From contig NZ_CP011273.1 of the NCBI RefSeq assembly GCF_001610895.1, positions 3,906,001 through 3,970,000 on the forward strand: a stretch of DNA of 64,000 nt, written 5' to 3'. This DNA comes from Planctomyces sp. SH-PL62 (GTDB lineage: Bacteria; Planctomycetota; Planctomycetia; Isosphaerales; Isosphaeraceae). The notes below the pieces were generated by a model. It was not told the DNA's origin. It searched no databases and worked only from the letters and a program-made list of their open reading frames with translations. Of the stretch, positions 37,105-45,866 are shown one piece after another. Position 1 is the first letter of the stretch; every line of letters starts with the position of its first letter. The translations under genes were made by a program, and so were the position numbers.

Positions 37105-39983
37105 TCGGCGATCAGCTCCCAGTGGATCGTGGGCGTCCGACCGTCGACGATCAGCGCGACTCCCTCGCCGTCCGAGAGCGTCTCGACCTGCGCCGGCTTG
37201 ACGCGAGCCCCGGCGCCGTCGAGGGCGAAGGCCTTGATCGTCCCCTTGCGACGCCACTCGACGCGGGCGCGGACCGGCTCCTGGAGGAGCGGCGGGCGGC
37301 CCGGATCGGCGGCCTCGCGCTTCCAGGGATCGACCCAGCGATAGCCGGTCGGCTCGACGCGGGCGATCGTCGTGACGAGCAACCGCCCGGCCCGTTCGAT
37401 CGGCTCGGTCCCGACCGACGAGGCCACGACCACCGCGAACGGCGACTCGGACGCGACGCTCAAGGTCGGGAACGTCGCCCCGGCGTCGCCGTTCCAGCCG
37501 GCGATCCCCTGGGTGTACGGCGTGTCGACGACCAGACGGCCCTGGGAAGGGTCCCAGCCCGGAGGGAGCGCCTTGCGGCGCGGCGCATTGCGGGCGGGCG
37601 CGGTCTCGCGGCCGGTCGCGGGCTCGCGTCCTCGGAGCAGGATGGATGCGGCGTGGGGCCAGAGGGCGTAGACCTGGGGGGTCCCGTTGGCCACCTCGGG
37701 GAGCTGGAAGATATCCTCGCCCCCCGCGGTCCCGACGGGCCCGTCGCCCCAGACCTTGGGATGGACGAAGACGCCGCGGCGGACCAGCGCGTCCCAGTCT
37801 TCCTGAAGGGCCGTCGCCGACGCCAGCAACTGGTCGGCCGCCTCGTTGGGGAAGGCCCAGGCGCCCTGAGTCTGCGGGCACCACTGGCCCACCACGTAAG
37901 GCCGGCCTTCGGCCAGCTTGCGCGAGGCCCCGGCGACGAGCCCGCCGTCCCCGCTCCAAAGCTGAGACCGGAAATCAGGACCGAGCCAGGGCGAGGGGTT
38001 CCAGTATAGCCGGTCGTCGATCAGGTCGAGGCCCGTGGCGACGAGCGAGGACGCGAACTCCGGTTCCCGCCGCCAGTGCGACACCGAGGCCACGGGCGCC
38101 TTGAGACCGGCCTTGCGAAGCTGATCCGCCCAGCCGGCGTAATGGGCCGACTCGATCGAATGCCAGAGCCGCCGGCCCGAGAGCCCCCGCGTCTTCTCGG
38201 CCCGCGCCCGAAGTTCCGCCCCGTACGAGGCGGGGAGCGAGTCCGGGCGGTCGATCAGGTCGAACAGCGAGGCCTCGCCCGCGAGCGTCACCCAGGCCAG
38301 GCCGGGGGAGTCGCGGAGCGCCCGGCCGGTTTCCGCGTTGGGATGGGACAGGAGCGCGAGCGAGGCGTCCACGTTGAGCTTGCCGATGGTCGGGTCCAGC
38401 ACGGCCGCGGGCCCGCCGCCGGGGGGGAGCAGGCCGGCCGACTTCACGCCGTCGTCGCTTCGAAACCGACGCCCGCCCAGGAGTTCCAGGGCGACGTAGA
38501 TCCCCCGCTTCTCCAGGGCGGCGATCAGGTGGTCTAGCCTCTCCAGGGCCACCGGATCGAACTCCCGCGTGTCGTCCCGGACGTCGTCGAAGAGGCTCCG
38601 GTCGGGGCCGAGGGGCGTGTCGAGCTCGCCGAGGCGGACGAGGTTGACGCCCGATCGCGCCAGGCGGTCGGCCAGTTCGTCGGCCTTGTCGGCCTCCTGG
38701 AAGGCGGCCGGCGGCAGGAGCTGGACGCCGAAGAATCGGGCCCGGCCGCCGTTCTGGAAAGCCAGCCGACCGTCCTTCACGACCACGTTCCCCTTCGAGC
38801 CCGCCGGGGAGGGGGACAGGAACGAGAAGTCCAGGGCCGACCCGGCGGCGATCGTCGCGGCGGGCTCGTGCGGGTGCCAGCCGATGACATCGTCGGCCGT
38901 CTGGAAGGGGCTCCAGGAGCCGAGCTCCGGGTTCGGCGCGGCGGCGATGCGGACGTCGTCGATGCGGATCGAGCCGACGCCGTCGGACTTCTCGAACTGG
39001 ACGACGGCCCGCACCGCCCCGCGAGGGACCGGGACCACCGTGCGCTGGGCCCTCCAGTCGAACGAGCCGGACCACTGGAACGCCGGCTCGCCGCCGCGAC
39101 GCCCCCCCAGGGGCTCGCCTTGCTCGTCGAGGTAGTAGAAGACCGCGCCGGCGCCACCGGAGCCGCGAAGGCCCTGGCCCCGCGCGTACAGCGACAGCTC
39201 CAGGCCGTTGAAGCCCTCCACCGGCAAGGCCAGTCCGGTCAGGACCCTCGCTCCGGAGCGAGACAGCTCGATCGCCGAGTCCGATTCGCGACCGGGCGAG
39301 ATGCGGGCGGCGTCGTTGTCGACGGTCCAGTAGGAGGGCGACGGGTCGCCCAGCTCGAAGTCGCCGTTGACCACCAGATTCGTCGTCTCGACGGTCTGGC
39401 GGGGGATCAGCTCGAAGGTCAGTCCGTCGACGTCGAGCCGACCGGACGCGCCCATCAGGCCGACGGACATGATGGCGTCGTGGGTGCCGGGGGGGACGGG
39501 GATCCGCTTGGCGACGCGGGTCCATCGGTCGCCGACCGAGCGGGTCCAGGGTCCCATCGTCCCTCGGGAAAGTTGCCTGAGCTCGTCGCCCAGGAAGTCG
39601 ATCAGGAGGCTGGGCTCCTCGCCCACGCGCTCGCCGTACTCGATGTCCTTGAGGCGGACCCAGAGGCCCAGGACGATGGCCTCCACCTTGCGGCCGTCGA
39701 CGCCGAAGGCGCGGCTGAGCCGGGCGGGGCGGCCGCGACGTTCGCAGGCGAAGCGGACGAAATGCGGGCCGGCCGCGCCGCCGGTCGTCTCGATCGCGGC
39801 GTCGCGGGCGTTGTACCAGCCGTCGGGCACGCCGTCGGCGTTGGCGTCGAGTTCGAGGTCGTCGCGGGCCGGGGGGGGCGGGCGGAGGATCTCGCCGGCC
39901 GGTTCCTGGGCGGCTCCGGCCGCGGAGAAGGCCCACGCCAGGCAGAGCGCGAGCGACAAGGAAAGCGGCGTCGTCTTGGTCAC
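37101..39983 (-). CDS. secreted carbohydrate-binding, TIM-barrel glycosidase-like protein
   Basis: 960 residues with a signal peptide (ends near AAGAAQ). Two jelly-roll, carbohydrate-binding-like regions are suggested at about 45-200 and 205-350 (the second with NLVVNGDFELGDPSPSYW and a Gly-rich FYYLDEQGEPL strand). A barrel-like region follows (about 395-720), opening with RFFGVQLLPPAAF and LARSGVNLVRLGELD, as in GH5/GH-A relatives; a beta domain closes the protein. I cannot point to a certain catalytic Glu pair. GTG 39983 has GGAG seven bases upstream and is preferred to GTG 40004. The gene is 39 bases after pcm and overlaps the epimerase gene. Confidence 0.8.
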   Translation of the reverse strand: MTKTTPLSLSLALCLAWAFSAAGAAQEPAGEILRPPPPARDDLELDANADGVPDGWYNARDAAIETTGGAAGPHFVRFACERRGRPARLSRAFGVDGRKVEAIVLGLWVRLKDIEYGERVGEEPSLLIDFLGDELRQLSRGTMGPWTRSVGDRWTRVAKRIPVPPGTHDAIMSVGLMGASGRLDVDGLTFELIPRQTVETTNLVVNGDFELGDPSPSYWTVDNDAARISPGRESDSAIELSRSGARVLTGLALPVEGFNGLELSLYARGQGLRGSGGAGAVFYYLDEQGEPLGGRRGGEPAFQWSGSFDWRAQRTVVPVPRGAVRAVVQFEKSDGVGSIRIDDVRIAAAPNPELGSWSPFQTADDVIGWHPHEPAATIAAGSALDFSFLSPSPAGSKGNVVVKDGRLAFQNGGRARFFGVQLLPPAAFQEADKADELADRLARSGVNLVRLGELDTPLGPDRSLFDDVRDDTREFDPVALERLDHLIAALEKRGIYVALELLGGRRFRSDDGVKSAGLLPPGGGPAAVLDPTIGKLNVDASLALLSHPNAETGRALRDSPGLAWVTLAGEASLFDLIDRPDSLPASYGAELRARAEKTRGLSGRRLWHSIESAHYAGWADQLRKAGLKAPVASVSHWRREPEFASSLVATGLDLIDDRLYWNPSPWLGPDFRSQLWSGDGGLVAGASRKLAEGRPYVVGQWCPQTQGAWAFPNEAADQLLASATALQEDWDALVRRGVFVHPKVWGDGPVGTAGGEDIFQLPEVANGTPQVYALWPHAASILLRGREPATGRETAPARNAPRRKALPPGWDPSQGRLVVDTPYTQGIAGWNGDAGATFPTLSVASESPFAVVVASSVGTEPIERAGRLLVTTIARVEPTGYRWVDPWKREAADPGRPPLLQEPVRARVEWRRKGTIKAFALDGAGARVKPAQVETLSDGEGVALIVDGRTPTIHWELIAE

Positions 39984-40022
39984 GGGGGATCTCCGTCGCG
40001 TCACCTGGCGTCCGGGCGGTCG

Positions 40023-40832
40023 TCAGTCGGCCTTCGGGGCGGGGGCCGCGGCCTCGCCGGGCTTCGGCTCGGCCTTCTCCTTGAGCGCCTGTCCGGTCAT
40101 GGGGACGAACAGGGTGGGCTTGAGTTCCTTGTCGATCAGCTTGCCGTCCCGCTTGATCACCAGGTGCACGATCTGGTTGAAGCGGTCGCCCAGGGGGATC
40201 ACCATCCGTCCCCCTTCCTTGAGTTGGTCGATCAGCGGCTTGGGGATGCGCTGGGGGGCGCAGGTCACGATGATGGCGTCGAAGGGGGCGGCGTCGGGCC
40301 AGCCTTCGTAGCCGTCGCCGACCTTCGTGTGGATGTTGGTGTATCCCAGCTCCTTGTGGACCTTCGCGGCCCGTTCGCCGAGCGGGGCGTGGATCTCGAC
40401 CGAATAGACGTCCTTCACGAGCCGCGAGAGGATCGCCGACTGGTAGCCGGAGCCGGTGCCGACCTCATAAACCTTGTCGGTCGGCTTGGGGTCGAGGACC
40501 TCGGTCATGAAGGCGACGTCGTAGGGGGGGGTGATCGTCTGGCCCTCGCCGATCGGGATCGACTCGTCGTCGTAGGCCTGGCGGTCGGTCTCCGGCGGCA
40601 GGAAGCGGTGGCGGGGGACGGTGCGGAAGGCGTCCAGCACGCGCGGGTCCTTGATCCCACGCTCGACGAGGTGCCGCTGCACCATCCGCGCGCGAGGCCG
40701 GGCCGTCGGATCGTCGGCCGGGGCCTTGGCCGATTCCTGGGCCCGGGCGGCCAGGCCGCACGCCAGGATCGTCAGGAACGTCAGGAATCCGGCCGGTCCC
40801 GAAGTCGAACCTTTCCTGAAGTGTCGTCTCAT
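40023..40832 (-). CDS. pcm: exported protein-L-isoaspartate O-methyltransferase
   Basis: 269 residues. The core (45-250) is a PCMT: RHRFLPP, the substrate loop GEGQTITPPYDVAFMTE (95-111) and the S-adenosylmethionine motif VYEVGTGSGYQ (121-131), followed by FDAIIVTCAPQRIP. It methylates isoaspartyl residues so that damaged proteins can be repaired. Unlike cytoplasmic Pcm it has an N-terminal signal-like sequence (RKGSTSG, then a hydrophobic core to LAARAQ at about 31) and an Ala/Pro/Lys-rich tail. GGAAGGGAG precedes ATG 40832. It heads the unit with the glycosidase-like and epimerase genes. Confidence 0.9.
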   Translation of the reverse strand: MRRHFRKGSTSGPAGFLTFLTILACGLAARAQESAKAPADDPTARPRARMVQRHLVERGIKDPRVLDAFRTVPRHRFLPPETDRQAYDDESIPIGEGQTITPPYDVAFMTEVLDPKPTDKVYEVGTGSGYQSAILSRLVKDVYSVEIHAPLGERAAKVHKELGYTNIHTKVGDGYEGWPDAAPFDAIIVTCAPQRIPKPLIDQLKEGGRMVIPLGDRFNQIVHLVIKRDGKLIDKELKPTLFVPMTGQALKEKAEPKPGEAAAPAPKAD

Positions 40833-41156
40833 CGAAGTCTCCCTTCCTCGAACAAAACGCCTCGACGTGAAACCCCAAGTTTACCACGTCCCCGCCGAGA
40901 GCTTCATCGGGAGGGCCGGAGGTCGGCCGCTTTTCGAGGACCGGCGTCGAGACCGGCCGCAAGGCCCCGTGAACCGTCGCAAGCCTTATTGGTGGAAATC
41001 GGCCCCGACGCTATGATGAACCCGGAGGCGACGGCGTCGATTTTCGACCGGACCGTTTCCGCGTCGCCGGATACTCGGCGCGATCCCCTCGGGACGCCGG
41101 GGGTGTTCCCTCTCCAGGAAGGCGACGGCCGGATTCGTCCGTCGCCGGGGCTCGGG
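40833..41156. other. divergent intergenic region between pcm and glycosyltransferase
   Basis: The 324 bases hold no gene. The plus strand has a promoter-like pair at 40989-41017. The in-frame ATG-ATG at 41013 overlaps that -10 box and lacks a ribosome binding site, so I do not extend the glycosyltransferase to it. Nothing clear was found for pcm on the minus strand beyond its strong ribosome binding site. Confidence 0.4.
40989..41017 (+). promoter_or_regulatory. candidate promoter of the GT21-like gene
   Basis: TATGAT at 41012-41017 matches five of six -10 bases; TTGGTG at 40989-40994 lies 17 bases upstream. The leader would be about 135 bases. Confidence 0.4.
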
Positions 41157-42410
41157 ATGAGCATGACCTCCTACCAGACCGCCGACTTGCTGCTTGGGCT
41201 CGTGGCCGCCGTCGCCGTGGCGTCGACCCTCGCGTCGACGTGCTGCCTCCTCTGGGTCACGAGGCGGGCGCGGAACCTCCCCGACCACACCCCGCCGGTC
41301 ACGATCTTCAAGCCCCTCAAGGGGCTCGACGAGGAGCTTGAGGCGAACCTCGCCAGCTTCTTCGCGCTCGACTATCCGACGTACCAGCTCCTCTTCTGCG
41401 TGGCCGACGCCGCCGACCCCGCGGCGGCCGTGGTCCGCAAGCTGATGGAGGAGCACCCGGAGCAGGACGCGAGGCTGGTGGTCGGCTGCCCGCCGTTCGG
41501 CCTCAATCCCAAGGTCGAGAGCCTGGCGGCGATGGAGCCGTTCCGCCGTCACGACATCCTCCTCATCAGCGACTCGAACGTCCGCGCCCAACCCACCTAC
41601 CTCCGCGAGACGGCCTGTCACCTGGCCGACCCGAGCGTGGGGCTGGTCACGAACCTGTTCGTCGGCAAGGGGGAGATCCACGCCGGAGCGGTGATGGAGA
41701 ACCTCCAGCTCAACGGCTTCATCGCCGGCGGCATGGCGATGGCGTCGATGCTGGGGGTGACCTGCGTCGTGGGCAAATCGATGATGCTCCGGGCCTCGGT
41801 CCTGGAGGCGATCGGCGGATTCGCGGCGGTGCGCAACCTGCTGGCGGAGGACCAGGTGATCGGGATGCTCGTCCGCAAGGCCGGGTATTCGATCCGCCTG
41901 AGCCGCCACGTCATCGAGAACGTGAACCGTCGCCGAGGCTTCACCTGGTTCCTCAATCGACACTCGCGCTGGTACAAGATCCGCCGGCGACTGGCCCTGC
42001 CGGTCTTCGCCGTCGAGCCGCTTTCGAACCTGGCGGCGATCGGGCTGGTCTGGGCCTTCTCGGGCGATTCCGGCTTCGCCTGGGGCGGTCTCCTGGGGCT
42101 GGTCGGCCTGGGGATGGCTCGCGACGCGATCCAGACGCGATGGCTGGGCGGCTCGTTCCCCAAGCTCCGCCACCTGATCTACAGCCCGATCAAGGACCTG
42201 ATGCTCCTGCCGCTCTGGTTCGACGCCCTCCTGAACAGCCACGTCCAGTGGCGGGGGCATCGCTTCTACGTCGGCCGGCTCACGCGGCTCATGCCCGACC
42301 CGACGGCTCGTCCGCCCGTCCGCTCCGGGCGCCGATCGCCGCGCGTCCACGGCGGCTCGCCCCCGCCGCATCGTCCGACCGAGGAGACGAGCGCCCCCGC
42401 TTCGGAATGA
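41157..42410 (+). CDS. ceramide glucosyltransferase-like (GT21/HpnI-type) glycosyltransferase
   Basis: A 417-residue membrane glycosyltransferase with an N-terminal span (10-35) and C-terminal spans (about 280-330). The GT-A catalytic signature of ceramide glucosyltransferases is complete: FKPLKGLDEELEANLASFF (51-69), D84 in VADAAD, the SDSN at 138-141, EDQ at 231-233 and R-H-S-R-W at 268-272. The bacterial relatives include HpnI, which acts on hopanoid precursors. It would add a sugar to a lipid at the inner membrane. ATG 41157 and ATG 41163 are equally possible. The C-terminal 45 residues are Arg/Pro-rich and disordered. Confidence 0.88.
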   Translation: MSMTSYQTADLLLGLVAAVAVASTLASTCCLLWVTRRARNLPDHTPPVTIFKPLKGLDEELEANLASFFALDYPTYQLLFCVADAADPAAAVVRKLMEEHPEQDARLVVGCPPFGLNPKVESLAAMEPFRRHDILLISDSNVRAQPTYLRETACHLADPSVGLVTNLFVGKGEIHAGAVMENLQLNGFIAGGMAMASMLGVTCVVGKSMMLRASVLEAIGGFAAVRNLLAEDQVIGMLVRKAGYSIRLSRHVIENVNRRRGFTWFLNRHSRWYKIRRRLALPVFAVEPLSNLAAIGLVWAFSGDSGFAWGGLLGLVGLGMARDAIQTRWLGGSFPKLRHLIYSPIKDLMLLPLWFDALLNSHVQWRGHRFYVGRLTRLMPDPTARPPVRSGRRSPRVHGGSPPPHRPTEETSAPASE

Positions 42411-42530
42411 GTGGACTCCAGGGTTCCCATTCTCGGATCCTTGTGTCAGAATTTTCATCGGCCGTCTGCGCTCGTCGAGGCCCGTCGTGAGACGTTCGCG
42501 GAGGTCCCTCGGTCCGGAAAGGATCCCTTG

Positions 42531-44147
42531 ATGGAAGAAGAGCCAGGCGCATCGGAATCCGATGCCTCCGAAGACCCCGACCCTGATCGAACATCCCCCC
42601 CGACGCCCCGGCGGCCCTCCCGCCGCTCCCGCGCGGCGTCTCTCCTGGTCGTGAGCCTGCTCACGATCGCCCTCCCGTCCGCCTTCGAATCGTCCGCCCG
42701 AGCCGACGCGCTCGGCGAGGTTCGCGCGCGCAAGGTCCTGCGCTACGGCAGCGACATGGAAGGGGGCGGTCCCTACGCCTTCCCCGACCCCGCCTCGCCT
42801 CGATCGGTCGCGGGCTTCGAAGTCGAGATGATGGAGCTGCTGGCCCGCGACCTGGGCGCGACGGCCGAGTTCTCGCAAGGGCCCTGGGACAAGCTCCTCT
42901 CCGTCCTCGACGCCGGCCGGTTCGACGTCGTGGTCAACGGTTATGAATGGACCGACGTCCGCTCGCGAGACTACCTGGCGACCCGGCCCTACTACATCTA
43001 TCAACTCCAGCTCATGGGACCCCGAGGGAGCCCGATCCGCTCGTGGGGCGAGTTGCGGTCGAAGTCCGCCCCCGAGGGTCGGCGATGGCGGGTGGGGGTC
43101 CTGGTCGGTTCCGCGGCCGACGTCTTCGCGGAGGAGCAGGCCGGCGACGCGATCGAGGTCGTCCGGTTCGACGGCGCCACCGACGCCATGCTCGCGACCC
43201 AGAACGGCCAGTACGACTTCACCCTTCAGGACGTGCCCGCGGCGCTCTTCTACAAGGACCGCTTCCCCGGCCTTGAAGCCCTCGGCCCCCCCGTTTCGCA
43301 CGGTTACTACGTCCTCTACACCCGGAAGTCCGACGTCGCCCTGCGCGACGCCCTGGACCAGGGGGTCGGCCGATTGGCCGCCTCCGGCGAGCTGCGCCGG
43401 ATCTTCGAGAAATACGGGATCTGGAACGACCTCCAGGGGGAGCTGGCCGATTTCGCGGGACCGCTCGAACCCGCCTCGGGCCAGTTCTCGGCGAGGGGGT
43501 GGGAGCTGCTGGCGAGGTATCGGGGCCGACTCCTCGACGCGGCCAGGGTGACCCTGTTCCTGTCGTTCGGGTCGATGCCGCTGGCCATGATGATCGGCCT
43601 GGCGGTGGCGCTCGGGCGGATGTACGGGCCGGGCTGGCTCCGGGGCCTGCTGGCGGCCTACGTCGAGCTGATCCGGGGCACGCCGCTGATGCTCCAGCTT
43701 TACGTCCTGTTCTTCGTGCTGAAGCTCCCCCCGTGGGTGGCGGGGATCGCCGGGCTCGCCCTGAACTATTCGGCGTACGAGGCCGAGATCTACCGAGCCG
43801 GGCTCCAGGCGGTCCCTCGCGGGCAGATGGAGGCGGCGATGGCGCTGGGGATGTCGCGGTGGACGGCGCTGCGGCGGGTGGTGATCCCGCAGGCGGTCCG
43901 GATCGTGATCCCGCCGGTCTCCAACGACTTCATCGCCCTGTTCAAGGACACCTCCGTCTGCTCGGTGATCACCCTCGTCGAGTTGACGAAGCAGTATTCG
44001 ATCCTGGCCAACAGCACGGGCGGCGTGGTCGAGTTCGCGGCGGCGACGGCCGCGATCTACCTGGCGATGAGCTTGCCGCTTTCCTGGTTCTCGCGATGGT
44101 CCGAGCGGCGTCTGGGCGCCGAAGGCGTGAAGGGGGGGATCGCATGA
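42531..44147 (+). CDS. amino acid ABC transporter: fused binding protein and permease
   Basis: 538 residues joining a family 3 periplasmic binding domain (about 62-290) to a His/Glu/Gln/Arg-type permease domain (about 325-530). The binding domain has RYGSDMEGGGPYAF, VAGFEVEMMELLARDLG and NGYEWTDVRSRDYLATRPYY; the permease has ELIRGTPLMLQLYVLFFVL and the EAA loop (EIYRAGLQAVPRGQMEAAMA), which docks the ATPase. An N-terminal acidic then Arg/Pro-rich stretch (1-35) precedes the signal-like hydrophobic segment (35-58) and is unusual. AAAGGA lies seven bases before ATG 42531. It is coupled to the ATPase gene by an ATGA overlap. Likely substrate: a polar amino acid. Confidence 0.92.
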   Translation: MEEEPGASESDASEDPDPDRTSPPTPRRPSRRSRAASLLVVSLLTIALPSAFESSARADALGEVRARKVLRYGSDMEGGGPYAFPDPASPRSVAGFEVEMMELLARDLGATAEFSQGPWDKLLSVLDAGRFDVVVNGYEWTDVRSRDYLATRPYYIYQLQLMGPRGSPIRSWGELRSKSAPEGRRWRVGVLVGSAADVFAEEQAGDAIEVVRFDGATDAMLATQNGQYDFTLQDVPAALFYKDRFPGLEALGPPVSHGYYVLYTRKSDVALRDALDQGVGRLAASGELRRIFEKYGIWNDLQGELADFAGPLEPASGQFSARGWELLARYRGRLLDAARVTLFLSFGSMPLAMMIGLAVALGRMYGPGWLRGLLAAYVELIRGTPLMLQLYVLFFVLKLPPWVAGIAGLALNYSAYEAEIYRAGLQAVPRGQMEAAMALGMSRWTALRRVVIPQAVRIVIPPVSNDFIALFKDTSVCSVITLVELTKQYSILANSTGGVVEFAAATAAIYLAMSLPLSWFSRWSERRLGAEGVKGGIA

Positions 44148-44890
44148 TCGAGGTTGCGGGACTGGTCAAGCGGCATGGCGCGGTCGAGGTGCTGCGCGGC
44201 GTGGACCTCGGCGTGGCGAAGGGGGAGGTGGCGTGCCTCATCGGCCCGTCCGGGAGCGGCAAGAGCACGTTCCTGCGCTGCCTCAACGGCCTGGAGCGAT
44301 TCCAGGGGGGGCGGGTGGACATCGACGACCTGGAGCTGAACGCCGGCCAGACTCCGGCCGAGCACGCGCGGCAGGCGCGTCGGGTCTGCCGCCGGGTGGG
44401 GATGGTCTTCCAGTCCTTCAACCTGTTCGCCCATCAAAACGTGCTGCAGAACGTGATCGAGGCGCCGATCCACGTGTTGGGCCTTCGCCGCGACGAGGCG
44501 GCGGAGCGGGCGCGGAAGCTCCTGGACCGCGTCGGCCTGGGGGATCGTCTGGACGCCCGGCCGAGGGAGCTGTCGGGGGGCCAGCAGCAGCGGGTGGCGA
44601 TCGCCCGGGCGCTGGCGATGGAGCCCCAGGTGATGCTGTTCGACGAGCCCACGAGCGCCCTGGACCCCCGGATGACGGGCGAGGTGCTCGCCGTCATGAC
44701 CGACCTGGCCCGGGACGGCCTGACGATGATCGTGGTGACCCACGCGATGGGGTTCGCCCGCAAGGTCGCGAGCGTGGTCCACGTCTTCGGCGAGGGCCGC
44801 GTGGTCGAGTCCGGGCCGCCGGCCCAGGTGTTCGAGGCCCCCGCGCACGAGGCGACCCGGAGCCTCCTCGCGGAAGCCCGGGCCGCTTGA
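44144..44890 (+). CDS. amino acid ABC transporter ATP-binding protein
   Basis: A 248-residue cytoplasmic ATPase of the GlnQ/HisP type. Walker A GPSGSGKST is at 34-42, the Q-loop in GMVFQSFNLFAHQNVLQN, the signature LSGGQQQRVAIARALA, Walker B VMLFDEPTSALDP and the switch histidine in VVTHAMGFARK. It energises the fused binding-protein/permease encoded immediately upstream; the ATG lies in an ATGA overlap with that stop. The frame is open upstream but in overlap with the permease gene, so the coupled ATG is chosen. Together the two genes form a complete importer, since the fused subunit can dimerise. Confidence 0.95.
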   Translation: MIEVAGLVKRHGAVEVLRGVDLGVAKGEVACLIGPSGSGKSTFLRCLNGLERFQGGRVDIDDLELNAGQTPAEHARQARRVCRRVGMVFQSFNLFAHQNVLQNVIEAPIHVLGLRRDEAAERARKLLDRVGLGDRLDARPRELSGGQQQRVAIARALAMEPQVMLFDEPTSALDPRMTGEVLAVMTDLARDGLTMIVVTHAMGFARKVASVVHVFGEGRVVESGPPAQVFEAPAHEATRSLLAEARAA

Positions 44891-44909
44891 TTCGAGGGAC
44901 TTCGGCTCG

Positions 44910-45697
44910 TCAGCGGGGCAGGGGGGCGGGGACGTAATCCGACCGCGTGACCGGCTGCGACTGGATGATGACCGGGGCCGACCGGCCCGGCACGATGTAC
45001 TGGATGTCGCCGCGGGCGCGAGGCCGGGCGTTGGGATCGGCCTCGTTCGGCGTCCGAACCGCGGCCTTGTCCTCGCTCCGGTTCAGCGCGTCGGCGAGCG
45101 CCTCCCAGCGGCGGATGCCCGCCTCGATGCGTCCCAGGCGGGCCTTGAGCTGCGCCGATTCCTCGCGAAGGACCTTGAGCTGCTCCTCGGCTTCCTTGCG
45201 GTTCCGCTCCACGAACGACCGAGCCCGCGCGTCCGGGTCGTCGATCGAGGCGCGGGGCCTCGCGGCCGGCTCGTCCAGCACGGTCGAGGCGGGGGCCAGG
45301 TCGCGGGCGGGGGGGAGCGGATTGGAGGCCGGCTCATCAACCAGGGCGGGGGCCGGGGAAGGTGCGGGCGCGGGCGTCGGGTCCGGCGGGAGGCCGATCT
45401 TGAGCGAGGGCTCGTCGGGCGCGGGGGGAAGTTCCTTGAGGGGCTCGGGCTCGGTGGGGGCCGGCGCGGCGTCGGGCAGGGCGGGCGGGTCCTGAGGCTT
45501 CGGCTCGGGGGTCGGCGGCGGGGCCGGCGCCGGGAGCGGGTCCTCGAGGGCGGCGATGGCGGGGCCTCGGGGAGCCCCGGCGCGAGGGGGTCGTCCTGCA
45601 GGTCGGAGGTCGCGATCGACGAGGTCGTCGCGAGCGCCATGAAGCCGATCACTCCGAGTACGCCCAGGCCGCGAGCGATGCGCGTCGGCGTCACCAT
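44910..45697 (-). pseudogene. frameshifted gene for secreted Pro-rich coiled-coil protein
   Basis: The start has a perfect binding site (AAGGAGG, nine bases before ATG 45697) and encodes a signal peptide (MVTPTRIARGLGVLGVIGFM, hydrophobic to about residue 30). After about 46 codons, near 45550-45575, this frame turns into Arg/Pro/Ser-rich nonsense. The -1 frame then gives a sensible protein: Pro/Ala/Glu-rich, then a charged coiled coil (RKEAEEQLKVLREESAQLKA), ending RSDYVPAPLPR at 44910. Adding one C to the GGCCCCGCC run at about 45557-45565 would join them. Either a real frameshift or a sequencing error; no start codon explains the second frame alone. Function unknown. Confidence 0.7.
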
Positions 45698-45866
45698 GAC
45701 ATCCTTCCTCCTTGATGCGATGCGATCCGGCGTCCGTGCCGGGCTGTTCGTCCAGCCCGAGGTTGATCGGCCGGGAGTCTAGCCCGAGTGGGGCCGCTTG
45801 CCAAGGGGAAGTCGGCGGACGGCGGACGCGACGCCGGGCGGGGCCGCCGCGTCCGCACGTCGGGCG

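Noticed and set aside
37105-37959. Upstream extension of the UDP-sugar epimerase frame
   Set aside because: Arg/Gly-rich shadow of the glycosidase-like gene; the Rossmann motif starts right after ATG 37104, which is coupled to the upstream stop.
38868-41156. Long plus-strand open frame running through the pcm and glycosidase-like genes into the glycosyltransferase
   Set aside because: Only the part from 41157 has domain motifs; upstream it is antisense to two well-supported genes, and a promoter-like element lies at 40989-41017.
40986-43301. 771-codon minus-strand frame across the glycosyltransferase and ABC transporter genes
   Set aside because: Composition is of antisense type and both plus-strand genes have complete catalytic motifs.
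42531-44890. Possible horizontal origin of the ABC importer
   Set aside because: Base composition and codon use look the same as the neighbours and no mobile element borders it.
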